A stretch of DNA of 13,526 nucleotides from Actinomycetota bacterium. GTDB lineage: Bacteria > Actinomycetota > Actinomycetes > Propionibacteriales > Propionibacteriaceae. The translations under genes were made by a program, and so were the position numbers. Positions 1-6,850 of this stretch are shown piece after piece. The notes under the pieces were generated by a model, which saw only the letters and a list, made by a program, of their open reading frames with translations, did no database searches and was not told where the DNA came from. Where the stretch lies: NCBI GenBank assembly GCA_016213595.1, contig JACRAA010000135.1, positions 1 through 13,526 of the forward strand. Direction: 5' to 3'. Position 1 is the first letter of the stretch; each line of letters begins with the position of its first letter.

Positions 1-1062
1 GACTGGGACCCGCTCGGCGGACTCGGCATCGACGACATCACCGACGCCGGCGTGGCCACCGCTCTTGCCTTCCTCGGGATCTTCCTGTGGCTGGCCGCCA
101 TCGGGCACGTCCTGGTCTACCTGGCACGCGCGGCGTCCCTGCTGGTGCTCACCGCCACCGGGCCGCTCGCGGCCGCCGGCCTGGTCTCGGAGTTCACCCG
201 CTCCTGGTTTTGGAAGTCGCTGCGCTGGTTCCACGCCGCGGCGTTCACCCCGGTGCTGATGGTGATGGTGCTGGGCATCGGCGTGCAGTTCGCCAACGGA
301 GTCGCCGCCCACCTGGCCGAGGACACCGCCAAGGCGTTCGGCACCGCGCTGCCGGCCGTGATGACGATCCTGATCAGCGTCGTCGCCCCGCTGTCCCTGT
401 TCAAGCTCCTGGCCTTCGTCGACCCCGGCACCCCCAGCGGCGCGTCGTTCCGCCAGGGCATGGCCATCCAGGGCGGCCTCCAGGGCCTGCTCAGCGGCGG
501 CGGCGCAGGTGGCGGCTCGTCGGCTGCGTCGAGCACCGACGCCAACGGCCGCTCCTCGGGCGAGCAGAGCGCCGAAGCCTCGACCGGCGACCGGTTCAGC
601 AAGTCGACCCAGGGCGCCCTAGGCAGCTTCGGCCCGGTCGGCCAGGCCCTGTCGACCGGCATGGGCTGGATCAACTCCGCCGGCGCGAAGGCGACCTCGC
701 TGATGTCGGACGAGACCAACCAGGCCGGTGTCGGCCAGAGCACCTACGGCCCCGACTTCAGCGGCCTGGGTGGACGGCAGTCCGGTGGCCAGTCCGGCGG
801 CCAGGGCGGGACCCACCCCGGGTCGCAGAACGGCGACCCGAGCGACGAGGACTCGTCGATGCCGACCCCGCCCACGCCTCCTGCGCCGCCCACCCCGCCG
901 ACGCTGCCGACCGGCGGCGGACCCGGCGGCGGACCCGGCGGCCAGGGCGGCGGAGGAGCTGACGCCGCTCCCAAGACCCCGGCCGCCGGCGGCGGGGGAG
1001 CAGCAGTAGGTGCCGGCGGCGCCGGCGCGGCAGCTGGCGGCATCCCACCGGTGGCGGTGTAA
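1..1062 (+). CDS. TrbL/VirB6-like conjugation membrane protein, 5' end outside window
   Basis: The frame is open from base 1, so the gene starts upstream; the GTG at 52 is probably internal. About 353 residues are visible. The first ~140 carry about four hydrophobic membrane segments (visible residues ~20-40, 45-62, 77-97, 115-140), followed by a ~200-residue soluble tail that is very rich in Gly, Ser, Pro and Ala, with Pro-Thr and Gly-Gly-Pro runs near 860-960. A polytopic membrane domain with a disordered Gly/Pro tail, placed directly upstream of SCO6880-family and VirB4-like genes, is typical of the TrbL/VirB6-type channel component of actinobacterial conjugation systems. That assignment rests on architecture and neighbours rather than on a diagnostic motif. 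The TAA lies 74 bases before the next start, so the genes are probably co-transcribed. It could instead be an unrelated membrane protein of the same module. Confidence 0.75.
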   Translation, partial: DWDPLGGLGIDDITDAGVATALAFLGIFLWLAAIGHVLVYLARAASLLVLTATGPLAAAGLVSEFTRSWFWKSLRWFHAAAFTPVLMVMVLGIGVQFANGVAAHLAEDTAKAFGTALPAVMTILISVVAPLSLFKLLAFVDPGTPSGASFRQGMAIQGGLQGLLSGGGAGGGSSAASSTDANGRSSGEQSAEASTGDRFSKSTQGALGSFGPVGQALSTGMGWINSAGAKATSLMSDETNQAGVGQSTYGPDFSGLGGRQSGGQSGGQGGTHPGSQNGDPSDEDSSMPTPPTPPAPPTPPTLPTGGGPGGGPGGQGGGGADAAPKTPAAGGGGAAVGAGGAGAAAGGIPPVAV

Positions 1063-1136
1063 CCGATGCGCCGACCGCCCCACCTCGAGCGCCGATCGAC
1101 ACCCACCGACCTCACTGACCAGAAGGGAAGCCGACG

Positions 1137-2642
1137 ATGACCACCTACGCCGACTACCAGCGCGACCGCATCGGCTGGTTCTTCGGCCTCTCCGGAGGCC
1201 AGCTGATGTTCCTGGCGCTGGCCAGCCTGCCGGCGTTCTGGGCAATCAGCCGCGGAGCGTGGTTCTCCGCGTTTCTGTTCGCCCTGGTCTGGGTGTTCCT
1301 GCTAGCCATCACCGTGATCCCGGTGCGCGGCCGCTCGGCCACCGGCTGGGTGTTCGCCTCGACGATGTACGCCGTCGGCGGCCTGTTCGGCTGGACCTCG
1401 TTCCGTGCCAAGGCCACCCAAGGCCGCGGCGACGACCTCGACACCCCGGACCTGCCCGGGGTCCTCCAGGGCGTCCAGATCCACGACGGCCCGCCGCACG
1501 GCTCGCAGCTGCAGCGCGTAGCGATCATCGAGGACCACGCCATGAAGACCTGGGCGGTCACGGCCTCGATCGTGCACCCCGGCATCGGCATGAAGGACAC
1601 CGAAGAGCGCGCCCGCTACGGCGAGGCGCTGGCCGGGCTGCTCGACGTCGCCGGTCGCACAGAGAAGGTTGACGAGATCCTCTTGATGGTGCGCACCGTC
1701 CCCGAGGACGGCGCCGAGCGCGACCTGTGGGTCAACCGCCACCGTCGCCCCAACGCCCCGGAGCTGTCGGAGGTCGTCAATAGCGACCTGGCCCACGGCC
1801 TCACCCAGGCATCGGTGCGCACCGAGCAGTTCGTGACGATCCTGGTCCCGGAGACCCGGATCGCGAGGTCGGCCAAAGAGTCCGGGGGCGGCTTCGAGGG
1901 CCGCTGCCGCGAGCTCTACCTGCTCATGGCCGAGATCGAGGCCCAGCTGCGCGGCCCGATGGGGATGACGACGGTGCGCTGGCTCACCAGCCCCGAGCTC
2001 GCGCTGGCCTGCCGGACCGGATTCGCCCCAGGCGACCGCGCCGGCATCGTCGAGGCCCTCTCGCTGCGGGAGAAGGACCCAAGCGTCAACGCCGACGTCC
2101 CGTGGGCGGTGGCCGGCCCCTCGGGTGCCGACGCCGCAGTGCGGCACTACAGCCACGACGCCTGGAACTCGGTCAGCGCCACCATCAAGCTGCCGACCCG
2201 CGGCGTCGCGATGGGTGCCCTGGCACCGATCCTCACCCCCAGCGAGTTCGGTGAGCGGCGATCGTTCGTCGTCGCGTACCCGATCGTTTCCCAATCCAAG
2301 GCCGACCGGCAGTCCGGCAACGCCGAGTGGGCCGCCGACCTGGCCGAGGGGATGAACGAGAAGCTCGGCCGCAAGACCCGCGCCAAGCAGCGCGACGAAG
2401 CCCACAAGGCCCGCGGCCTGGACGTCAAGCTGGCCCGCGGCAACTCGCTGACCCGGCCCTACGGCGTGTGCACGGTCACCGTCCCAAAGTCGATGCGGAT
2501 CACCGAGTTCGGGCGCCGCCTGGACGCCTCGGTCCGACGCGCCGGGTTCGCACCGCTGCGCCTCGACCTCGCCCAGGACGTCGGGTTCGCCGCGTCCACC
2601 ATCCCCCTCGGCACGAGCCTGACCCGGAGCGGAGACGCCTGA
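1137..2642 (+). CDS. SCO6880-family conjugation (type IV secretion-like) protein
   Basis: A 501-residue protein. The start is supported by a purine-rich ribosome-binding site (AGAAGGGAAG) ending 6 bases before the ATG. The N-terminus has two clear membrane segments (about residues 20-40 and 43-63) and a possible third near 70-88, followed by a long soluble region. This N-terminal membrane anchor with a large cytoplasmic part matches the SCO6880 family, described from Streptomyces coelicolor and found next to VirB4-like ATPases in actinobacterial integrative elements. The family is thought to belong to the membrane-embedded part of the conjugative apparatus; its exact role is not settled. The stop codon overlaps the ATG of the ATPase gene by one base (TGATG), which implies translational coupling. 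I see no Walker motif here, so it is not the motor. Length and both ends look intact. Confidence 0.82.
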   Translation: MTTYADYQRDRIGWFFGLSGGQLMFLALASLPAFWAISRGAWFSAFLFALVWVFLLAITVIPVRGRSATGWVFASTMYAVGGLFGWTSFRAKATQGRGDDLDTPDLPGVLQGVQIHDGPPHGSQLQRVAIIEDHAMKTWAVTASIVHPGIGMKDTEERARYGEALAGLLDVAGRTEKVDEILLMVRTVPEDGAERDLWVNRHRRPNAPELSEVVNSDLAHGLTQASVRTEQFVTILVPETRIARSAKESGGGFEGRCRELYLLMAEIEAQLRGPMGMTTVRWLTSPELALACRTGFAPGDRAGIVEALSLREKDPSVNADVPWAVAGPSGADAAVRHYSHDAWNSVSATIKLPTRGVAMGALAPILTPSEFGERRSFVVAYPIVSQSKADRQSGNAEWAADLAEGMNEKLGRKTRAKQRDEAHKARGLDVKLARGNSLTRPYGVCTVTVPKSMRITEFGRRLDASVRRAGFAPLRLDLAQDVGFAASTIPLGTSLTRSGDA

Positions 2643-4177
2643 TGACCACCACCCGCCGGAACCGCCGTGGCGGCCGCGACATGGCTGCCCTGCTCTCCGA
2701 CTTCGGGCACGACCTGCCCACGATCCCCACGCTCGCCCCGGAGGCCAAGGAGCCCCGGCTCTTCCGCTACGCGCCGCGCCGCGGTGCCACCCGCCGCGGC
2801 CGAGGCTGGGCCGCCGCCACCGCCCCGGCGATGGCCTGGCGGATGACCAGCGACCAGGCCCCGGTGTTCTGGCCCTTCGTCTCCGCTCCCGCCCTGCCCC
2901 CGACGGGCGCCCAGATGGGCGTCGACCAGCTCTCCGGCGGCTGCTTCTACTGCGACCCGTTCGGTTGGGTGCTGCGCGACGACGTACCTGCGACCAACCC
3001 CAACATCTTCCAGTTCGCCAAGCCGGGAAGTGGCAAGTCCGGCACCACCAAGGCGTTCTGCACCCGGATGATGCCGTTCGGCTACCGCACCCTGGTCACT
3101 GGCGACGTCAAGGACGAGTACGAGTCGCTGTGCCGCGCGCTCGGTGTCGAACCCTTCGTCATCGCCCCCGGCTTCTGGGCCCGGGTCAACCCGCTGTCCA
3201 TGGGGCCGCTCGGCGACGGGTGGGAGGAGCTCTCGGCCGAGGAGGCGCAGCGCCGCGCCACGATCATCTTCAAGCGGTGGCTCGTCCTGGTCCGAGGCCT
3301 GGTCGGCAGCATGAAGATCGACGACGAGCGCCGGGTGCCGTTCGGCCCCGACGAGAGCGACGTCGTGCGCAACGCGCTGGCGATCCTCACCGGCTACGCC
3401 GCCGGCAACAGCGTCCTGCAGGAGACGACCATCCCGCGGCTGTGGGACCTGCTGCGCAACCCCACCGAGGAGCTCGTCCGGGCCTGCGAGTACGCGAACA
3501 CCCGCCAGTTCCTCGACGAGACCCGGCTGCTGCGCAACGCGCTCGGCGAGCTGGTCAACGGCACCCTCGCCGGCCTCTTCGACGACTTCACCAACCTCGA
3601 GGTCGACTGGCGGGCCCCGATCCAGTCGTTCAGCCTCTCCCGGCTCGACGGCCTGGGCGATGAGGCCGTGGGCATCGCGCTGCTGTGCATGAACTCCTGG
3701 GGGCGTGGTCTGCGGGAGATCGCCGAGCCAGGCGACCTGCGCATCGTGGTGCGCGACGAGGTCTGGAAGCAGATGCGCCTCGGAACCGCCGCAGTGGCGA
3801 GCTTCGACGCCGACCTGCGCCTCTCACGCGGCATGGCCGGCAAGGGCGGCGACATCCAGTTCTGCAACCTCCACAAGCCCTCCGACCTGCTCTCGGTCGG
3901 CGACGCCGACTCCCAGGCCGCGATGATCGCCAAGGACCTCCTCGAGCTGGCCGACATCAAGATCCTCGGTGCCCAGAAGCCCCGTGTCGCCCGCGAGCTC
4001 GACTCCATGCTCGGGCTCGGCCCGATCGCCCAGGACCTCGTCTCCGGGTGGGCCATGCAGGACAAGGGCCGCGCCCTGTGGTGCATCGGCGACGCCACCT
4101 ACAAGGTCCAGACGGTGCTCCACCCGCTGGAGAAGAAGCTCTACTACACCAACGAGGCCATCGAGTCCGCTCTTTAG
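2642..4177 (+). CDS. VirB4/TraC-like conjugative transfer ATPase
   Basis: A 511-residue protein starting at the ATG that overlaps the previous stop by one base. The frame is open further upstream, but that stretch lies inside the SCO6880-family gene. Walker A is AKPGSGKS at residues 126-133, with Ala where the first Gly of the consensus usually stands. Walker B is LRIVVRDE, with the acidic pair D372-E373, followed by a conserved-looking block around residues 390-420 (LRLSRGMAGKGGD). This is the P-loop arrangement of VirB4-type ATPases, which energise assembly of and transport through conjugative secretion machines at the inner face of the membrane. The start-to-WalkerA spacing and the end (LHPLEKKLYYTNEAIESAL) look full length. 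VirD4/TraG-type coupling protein is the main alternative, but the lack of N-terminal membrane helices and the position after SCO6880 favour VirB4. No further conjugation gene follows, which is unusual. Confidence 0.83.
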   Translation: MTTTRRNRRGGRDMAALLSDFGHDLPTIPTLAPEAKEPRLFRYAPRRGATRRGRGWAAATAPAMAWRMTSDQAPVFWPFVSAPALPPTGAQMGVDQLSGGCFYCDPFGWVLRDDVPATNPNIFQFAKPGSGKSGTTKAFCTRMMPFGYRTLVTGDVKDEYESLCRALGVEPFVIAPGFWARVNPLSMGPLGDGWEELSAEEAQRRATIIFKRWLVLVRGLVGSMKIDDERRVPFGPDESDVVRNALAILTGYAAGNSVLQETTIPRLWDLLRNPTEELVRACEYANTRQFLDETRLLRNALGELVNGTLAGLFDDFTNLEVDWRAPIQSFSLSRLDGLGDEAVGIALLCMNSWGRGLREIAEPGDLRIVVRDEVWKQMRLGTAAVASFDADLRLSRGMAGKGGDIQFCNLHKPSDLLSVGDADSQAAMIAKDLLELADIKILGAQKPRVARELDSMLGLGPIAQDLVSGWAMQDKGRALWCIGDATYKVQTVLHPLEKKLYYTNEAIESAL

Positions 4178-4180
4178 AAG

Positions 4181-4190
4181 TTCGCGCGAA
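4181..4190. repeat. Perfect palindrome TTCGCGCGAA just after the ATPase stop codon
   Basis: A 10-bp perfect palindrome begins three bases after the TAG of the VirB4-like gene. Its flanks continue imperfectly as AA-N-palindrome-N-TT. A near copy of one half (GTTCGCGC) occurs again at 4449-4456. It may be a protein-binding or recombination site; nothing in the sequence decides which. Confidence 0.5.
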
Positions 4191-4208
4191 TTTTGACGGT
4201 TCTGCGAC

Positions 4209-4257
4209 GAACCTGAGCATACGCAACGTCCTTGAGCCTGTGCGGACACTCAGGTTC
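4209..4257. repeat. 9-bp inverted repeat GAACCTGAG / CTCAGGTTC
   Basis: GAACCTGAG (4209-4217) and its exact reverse complement (4249-4257) enclose 31 bases, which contain a further near copy, CCTTGAG, at 4229-4235. It sits between convergent genes, so it could form a bidirectional terminator hairpin, but the loop is long and there is no T-run. Terminal repeats of a lost insertion sequence are another reading. Confidence 0.4.
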
Positions 4258-4422
4258 AGAGAAGCCGCGATGGGATCGCGTGTCACGTGCCGGATGGGGA
4301 GCCGTCACCGAGAACCTCACCGGACGGGTCATCCGGGACCCTTGAGCAGCGACGAGCGCGCCGTCCCGCGGCTTCACCAGTGGCGGTTCGCCGAACGGGA
4401 CGACCGGACATGCCGCAATCCG

Positions 4423-5148
4423 TTACCTCCTCGCGGCAGATCCGGAGGTTCGCGCAAACCCACCAGACCTCTGCCCGCACGGAGTGCTCTGTCCTACGCG
4501 GCGCGGTCGATGCCCAATGTGCGGCGCAGTTGATGCTGGTCGAGGGTGGCCGAAGACTCCCGAGTTGGCTTCCAGCATGTTGCTTTCCTCGAGGCTGCCG
4601 GATGGAACAGGGTCGAACCCGAGGTCGTCGACAAACGCTGCGACCGTCTCAACTGCAGCACAGTCGTTGCCGGCGACGGCGAGCGAGACGCGGTCGGAGG
4701 CACCAGCGGGGCGGGGTAGTTCTTCGAGCTGGTGGTAGCAGAGGTGGTTGAAGCTCTTCACCAGGCGGGCCGACGCCGGTAGTGCGTCTCGCACGATGGC
4801 GCTGGTGGGTCGGTCGGCGGTCTCGAAGTCGGGCAGGGTGCCGTCGATGGGCGGCCAGTAGTTCATGACGTCGATGACGATGTGGCCGGCCATGGCGCCG
4901 AGCGGCAGTTCGCGGAAGCGTCGTAGGGGGACGGCGATGATCAGGATGTCGGCGAGAGCGGGCAGGTCGTGGCCGTCCGCGGCGAGGGCGCCGGGTGCGA
5001 AGTAGCGGGTCACGCCGGCGGTGTCCGCGGCGGTGCCCGATGAGGCGATGTGGACGGTGTAGCCGGTGTCGACGGCGAGGCGGGCGAGGGCGATGCCGAC
5101 CTTGCCGGCGCCGAAGATGCCGATGACGGGTCGAGGGGTGGTGCTCAT
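4423..5148 (-). CDS. F420:NADPH oxidoreductase-like protein with a 3' frameshift
   Basis: As it stands the frame encodes 241 residues from an ATG at 5148, preceded by AGGA. The N-terminus (VIGIFGAGKVGIALARLA) is a dinucleotide-binding Rossmann motif, followed by the family's ILIIAVPL, HIVIDVMNYW and LVKSFNHL segments. This is the F420:NADPH oxidoreductase-like fold, which moves hydride between NADPH and coenzyme F420; several relatives use other substrates, so the cofactor is not certain. After residues EANSGVFG (about 4551) the frame runs into an Arg/Ser-rich tail with no family character. In the neighbouring frame the sequence continues ATLDQHQLRRTLGIDRAA to a TAG at 4494-4496, which looks like the natural C-terminus. 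One extra base or two missing bases near 4545-4556 would explain it. It is the last gene of the leftward operon, 68 bases after the QorB-like gene. The Rossmann core is complete, so the protein may still work. Confidence 0.8.
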   Translation of the reverse strand: MSTTPRPVIGIFGAGKVGIALARLAVDTGYTVHIASSGTAADTAGVTRYFAPGALAADGHDLPALADILIIAVPLRRFRELPLGAMAGHIVIDVMNYWPPIDGTLPDFETADRPTSAIVRDALPASARLVKSFNHLCYHQLEELPRPAGASDRVSLAVAGNDCAAVETVAAFVDDLGFDPVPSGSLEESNMLEANSGVFGHPRPASTAPHIGHRPRRVGQSTPCGQRSGGFARTSGSAARR

Positions 5149-5184
5149 CGAAGTCCTGTCGCGTGGTGGTGGTGCGGGGGGTGT

Positions 5185-5209
5185 GGAGGAGGCGTTAAGA
5201 GCCTCCTCC
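5185..5209 (-). terminator. Stem-loop between QorB-like and F420-reductase-like genes
   Basis: A perfect 9-bp stem (GGAGGAGGC / GCCTCCTCC) with a 7-base loop lies 7 bases beyond the stop of the QorB-like gene, reading leftward. No T-run follows, so it may be a U-tract-less actinobacterial terminator, or a processing or attenuation hairpin that lowers expression of the last gene. Confidence 0.45.
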
Positions 5210-5216
5210 GTCCTGG

Positions 5217-6071
5217 TCAGACCCAGGAGCGCATGGTGGTCTCGAGTGGCTCGGTCTGGTGGCCGATGAGGCGGGCGAGGTCGCCCGGGGTGGGTGCGAG
5301 GGCGCCGTCGCGCATGTCGCCGTGCAAGGCGACCATGAACCCGGCGGTGGGCTCGTCGAAACCGAAGCTCAGGAGCTGCTCGTGCTCCTGCTCGGGGGTG
5401 AGCGGCTCGTAGGTCACCGGCTGGCCCAGGACCTGACTGGCTGTGGCGGCGAAGTCGGCGTAGGTCCAGGCGTGGTCGCCGGACAGCTCGTAGGCCTGGC
5501 CTTCGTGGCCGGGGGTGGTCAGCACGACGGCGGCGGCCTCGGCGTAGTCCTTGCGGGGTGCGGTGGCGAGGCGGCCGTCACCGATGCTGTTCGCGACCAC
5601 ACCGTGCTCGCGGGCGCTGGTGAACTCCTGCTGGTGGTTCTCGGTGTACCAGCCATTGCGCAGGAACGTCCCTGGGATGCCCGAGGCGGCGACGAGCTCC
5701 TCGGTGGCCTTGTGCTCGGCGGCCAGGCTCAAGATGGTCGTCGGCGCCTGCAGCGCGGAGGTGTAGACGACGTGCTTGATGTCGCCGCGGCGGGCGGCCT
5801 CGATGGCGTTGCCGCGCGGGCCGAGGGCCTGGCCGGGGGTGCCGACGGAGACGAGCAGCAGCTTCTCGACGCCCTTCAGCTGGGCGGCGGTCGCGTCGAC
5901 GTCGTCGAGGTCGAGCGCGTCGGTACGGAGTCCGCGGTTGGCGTAGGACTGGAGCTGCTCAGTGTTGCGGCCTAGGGCGAGGATGTCGCCAGCAGGGACG
6001 CCGCGCTCGAGGAGTGCGTCGATGGTGCGGGCGCCGAGCTGGCCGGTGGCGCCGATGATGGCGATGGTCAT
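5217..6071 (-). CDS. QorB-like NAD(P)H:quinone oxidoreductase (atypical SDR/NmrA fold)
   Basis: A 284-residue protein, close to the length of E. coli QorB (about 286). The N-terminus has the NAD(P)-binding GATGQLG motif (residues 7-13). Further features shared with QorB are GVEKLLLVS (67-75), HVVYTSALQA (100-109), LRNGWYTEN (137-145), the GHEGQAYELSGDHAWT block and the C-terminal LIGH. From memory of the E. coli protein the resemblance runs the whole length, so the family call is strong; the physiological substrate is not. QorB reduces quinones with NADPH in the cytoplasm. The ribosome-binding site is weak (GAAAG upstream of the ATG). The gene lies 26 bases after the NmrA-type gene in the same leftward operon. 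The C-terminus looks complete. Confidence 0.87.
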   Translation of the reverse strand: MTIAIIGATGQLGARTIDALLERGVPAGDILALGRNTEQLQSYANRGLRTDALDLDDVDATAAQLKGVEKLLLVSVGTPGQALGPRGNAIEAARRGDIKHVVYTSALQAPTTILSLAAEHKATEELVAASGIPGTFLRNGWYTENHQQEFTSAREHGVVANSIGDGRLATAPRKDYAEAAAVVLTTPGHEGQAYELSGDHAWTYADFAATASQVLGQPVTYEPLTPEQEHEQLLSFGFDEPTAGFMVALHGDMRDGALAPTPGDLARLIGHQTEPLETTMRSWV

Positions 6072-6097
6072 GGGTGAGTCTTTCTTGTTGTGGTGTG

Positions 6098-6739
6098 TCA
6101 GTTGCTGATGGCCGGCGCGCGGCGGATGTACGTGCGGTCGTCCACCTGGGCGGCGGTGAACGCGGCGATGTCAGCGCGGGAAACGGCGAAACCGAGCTTG
6201 TCGGTGCCGAAGAACCCGACGCGGAGGTTGTCCTGCTTGGGGGTGTTCTTGGGTGCGATGAACCGGACGATGGTCCAGTCGAGGTCGGAGGCCTTGACGG
6301 GGTCAACCATGCCGTGGAGCTCGGCGGAGGCGCGGCGCAGGCCGGTGCGGGGCATGACGCCGATGAGGCGGGTGCCGGGGGTGGGCTTCTCCTGCGGGTC
6401 CAGGACCGCGGGGGTGGCGTGGCCGATGTAGCGGGTGACGCCGTGGCGCTTCATCGCATCGAGGATGTGGCGGGTGCCCTCGAGGAGCGGCAGTCCGGTG
6501 GCCTTGCGGTCCATGCTGGGACCGAGGGCGCTGACGACGGCGTCGGCGCCGGCAACCGCGGTGTCGATGGCGTCGGCATCCGACATCTCGCCGATGACGA
6601 CGCGAACCCGGTCGCCCCAGCTGGTGGGGACCTTGGCGGCGTTGCGGGCGTAGGCGGTGACGGTGTGGCCGCGGTCGAGGAGCTCGGTGACGGTGAGGGA
6701 GCCGATGGCGCCGGTGGCGCCGAACACGGTGACGTTCAT
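6098..6739 (-). CDS. NAD(P)H-binding NmrA-type atypical SDR
   Basis: A 213-residue protein. I place the start at the ATG at 6739 because it has a good AGGAG site about 9 bases upstream and begins directly with the Rossmann strand MNVTVFGATGAIG (GATGAIG at residues 7-13). The same frame is open up to 6841, but the extra 34 residues are Pro-rich and fall in the intergenic hairpin. Other family features are GADAVVSALGP, GVTRYIGHATPAVL and WTIVRFIAP. The group includes NAD(P)H-dependent reductases and redox-sensing proteins; the classical SDR catalytic YxxxK is not evident, so catalysis cannot be assumed. Its place between two quinone-reductase-type genes suggests a redox role. It ends normally, 26 bases before the QorB-like gene. 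Confidence 0.83.
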   Translation of the reverse strand: MNVTVFGATGAIGSLTVTELLDRGHTVTAYARNAAKVPTSWGDRVRVVIGEMSDADAIDTAVAGADAVVSALGPSMDRKATGLPLLEGTRHILDAMKRHGVTRYIGHATPAVLDPQEKPTPGTRLIGVMPRTGLRRASAELHGMVDPVKASDLDWTIVRFIAPKNTPKQDNLRVGFFGTDKLGFAVSRADIAAFTAAQVDDRTYIRRAPAISN

Positions 6740-6789
6740 GGGAGGGATCTCCTGGTCGTGTGGTTCTGGTGCACCTGGTGGTGCCGGGA

Positions 6790-6841
6790 TTGGCGCGGGC
6801 CGACCGGTCGGTGTGTGGGTCGGCGGCCGGGCCCGCGCCAA
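6790..6841 (-). terminator. Strong 12-bp stem-loop after the quinone-oxidoreductase MDR gene
   Basis: A perfect 12-bp inverted repeat, TTGGCGCGGGCC (6790-6801) with GGCCCGCGCCAA (6830-6841), encloses 28 bases, which start with the palindromic GACCGGTC. It begins 9 bases past the stop of the MDR gene, reading leftward. There is no T-run. It is the strongest hairpin in the window and splits the operon into an upstream and a downstream half, as a partial terminator or an RNA-processing/stability element would. Confidence 0.55.
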
Positions 6842-6850
6842 GGGGGTGGT

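Larger units (their letters stand above)
4178..4493. other. Non-coding junction between conjugation module and redox cluster
   Basis: About 315 bases lie between the convergent ends of the VirB4-like gene (+) and the natural end of the F420-reductase-like gene (-). No open frame here has a recognisable product. The stretch holds a perfect palindrome (4181-4190), a 9-bp inverted repeat (4209-4217 with 4249-4257), a 5-bp stem CCGGA/TCCGG (4320-4336), and GTTCG-C-CGAAC (4386-4396). The octamer CCTTGAGC occurs twice (4229-4236 and 4340-4347). It is the boundary between two functionally unrelated regions, so an element edge, deletion scar or insertion-sequence remnant is plausible, but I recognise no known end sequence. 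Confidence 0.5.

Noticed and set aside
840..960. Short tandem Gly/Pro codon repeats resembling a DNA repeat array
   Set aside because: They lie in frame within the disordered tail of the membrane protein and are explained by low-complexity coding sequence.
1302..2405. Long minus-strand open frame opposite the SCO6880-family gene
   Set aside because: Antisense shadow with no recognisable domain; the plus-strand gene has a strong ribosome-binding site and membrane helices.
4174..4377. Small minus-strand open frame in the junction region
   Set aside because: No ribosome-binding site, no recognisable protein, and it ends inside the ATPase gene.
6740..6841. Upstream extension of the NmrA-type protein by 34 residues
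   Set aside because: The extension is Pro-rich, overlaps the strong hairpin and bypasses the AGGAG site before the ATG at 6739.
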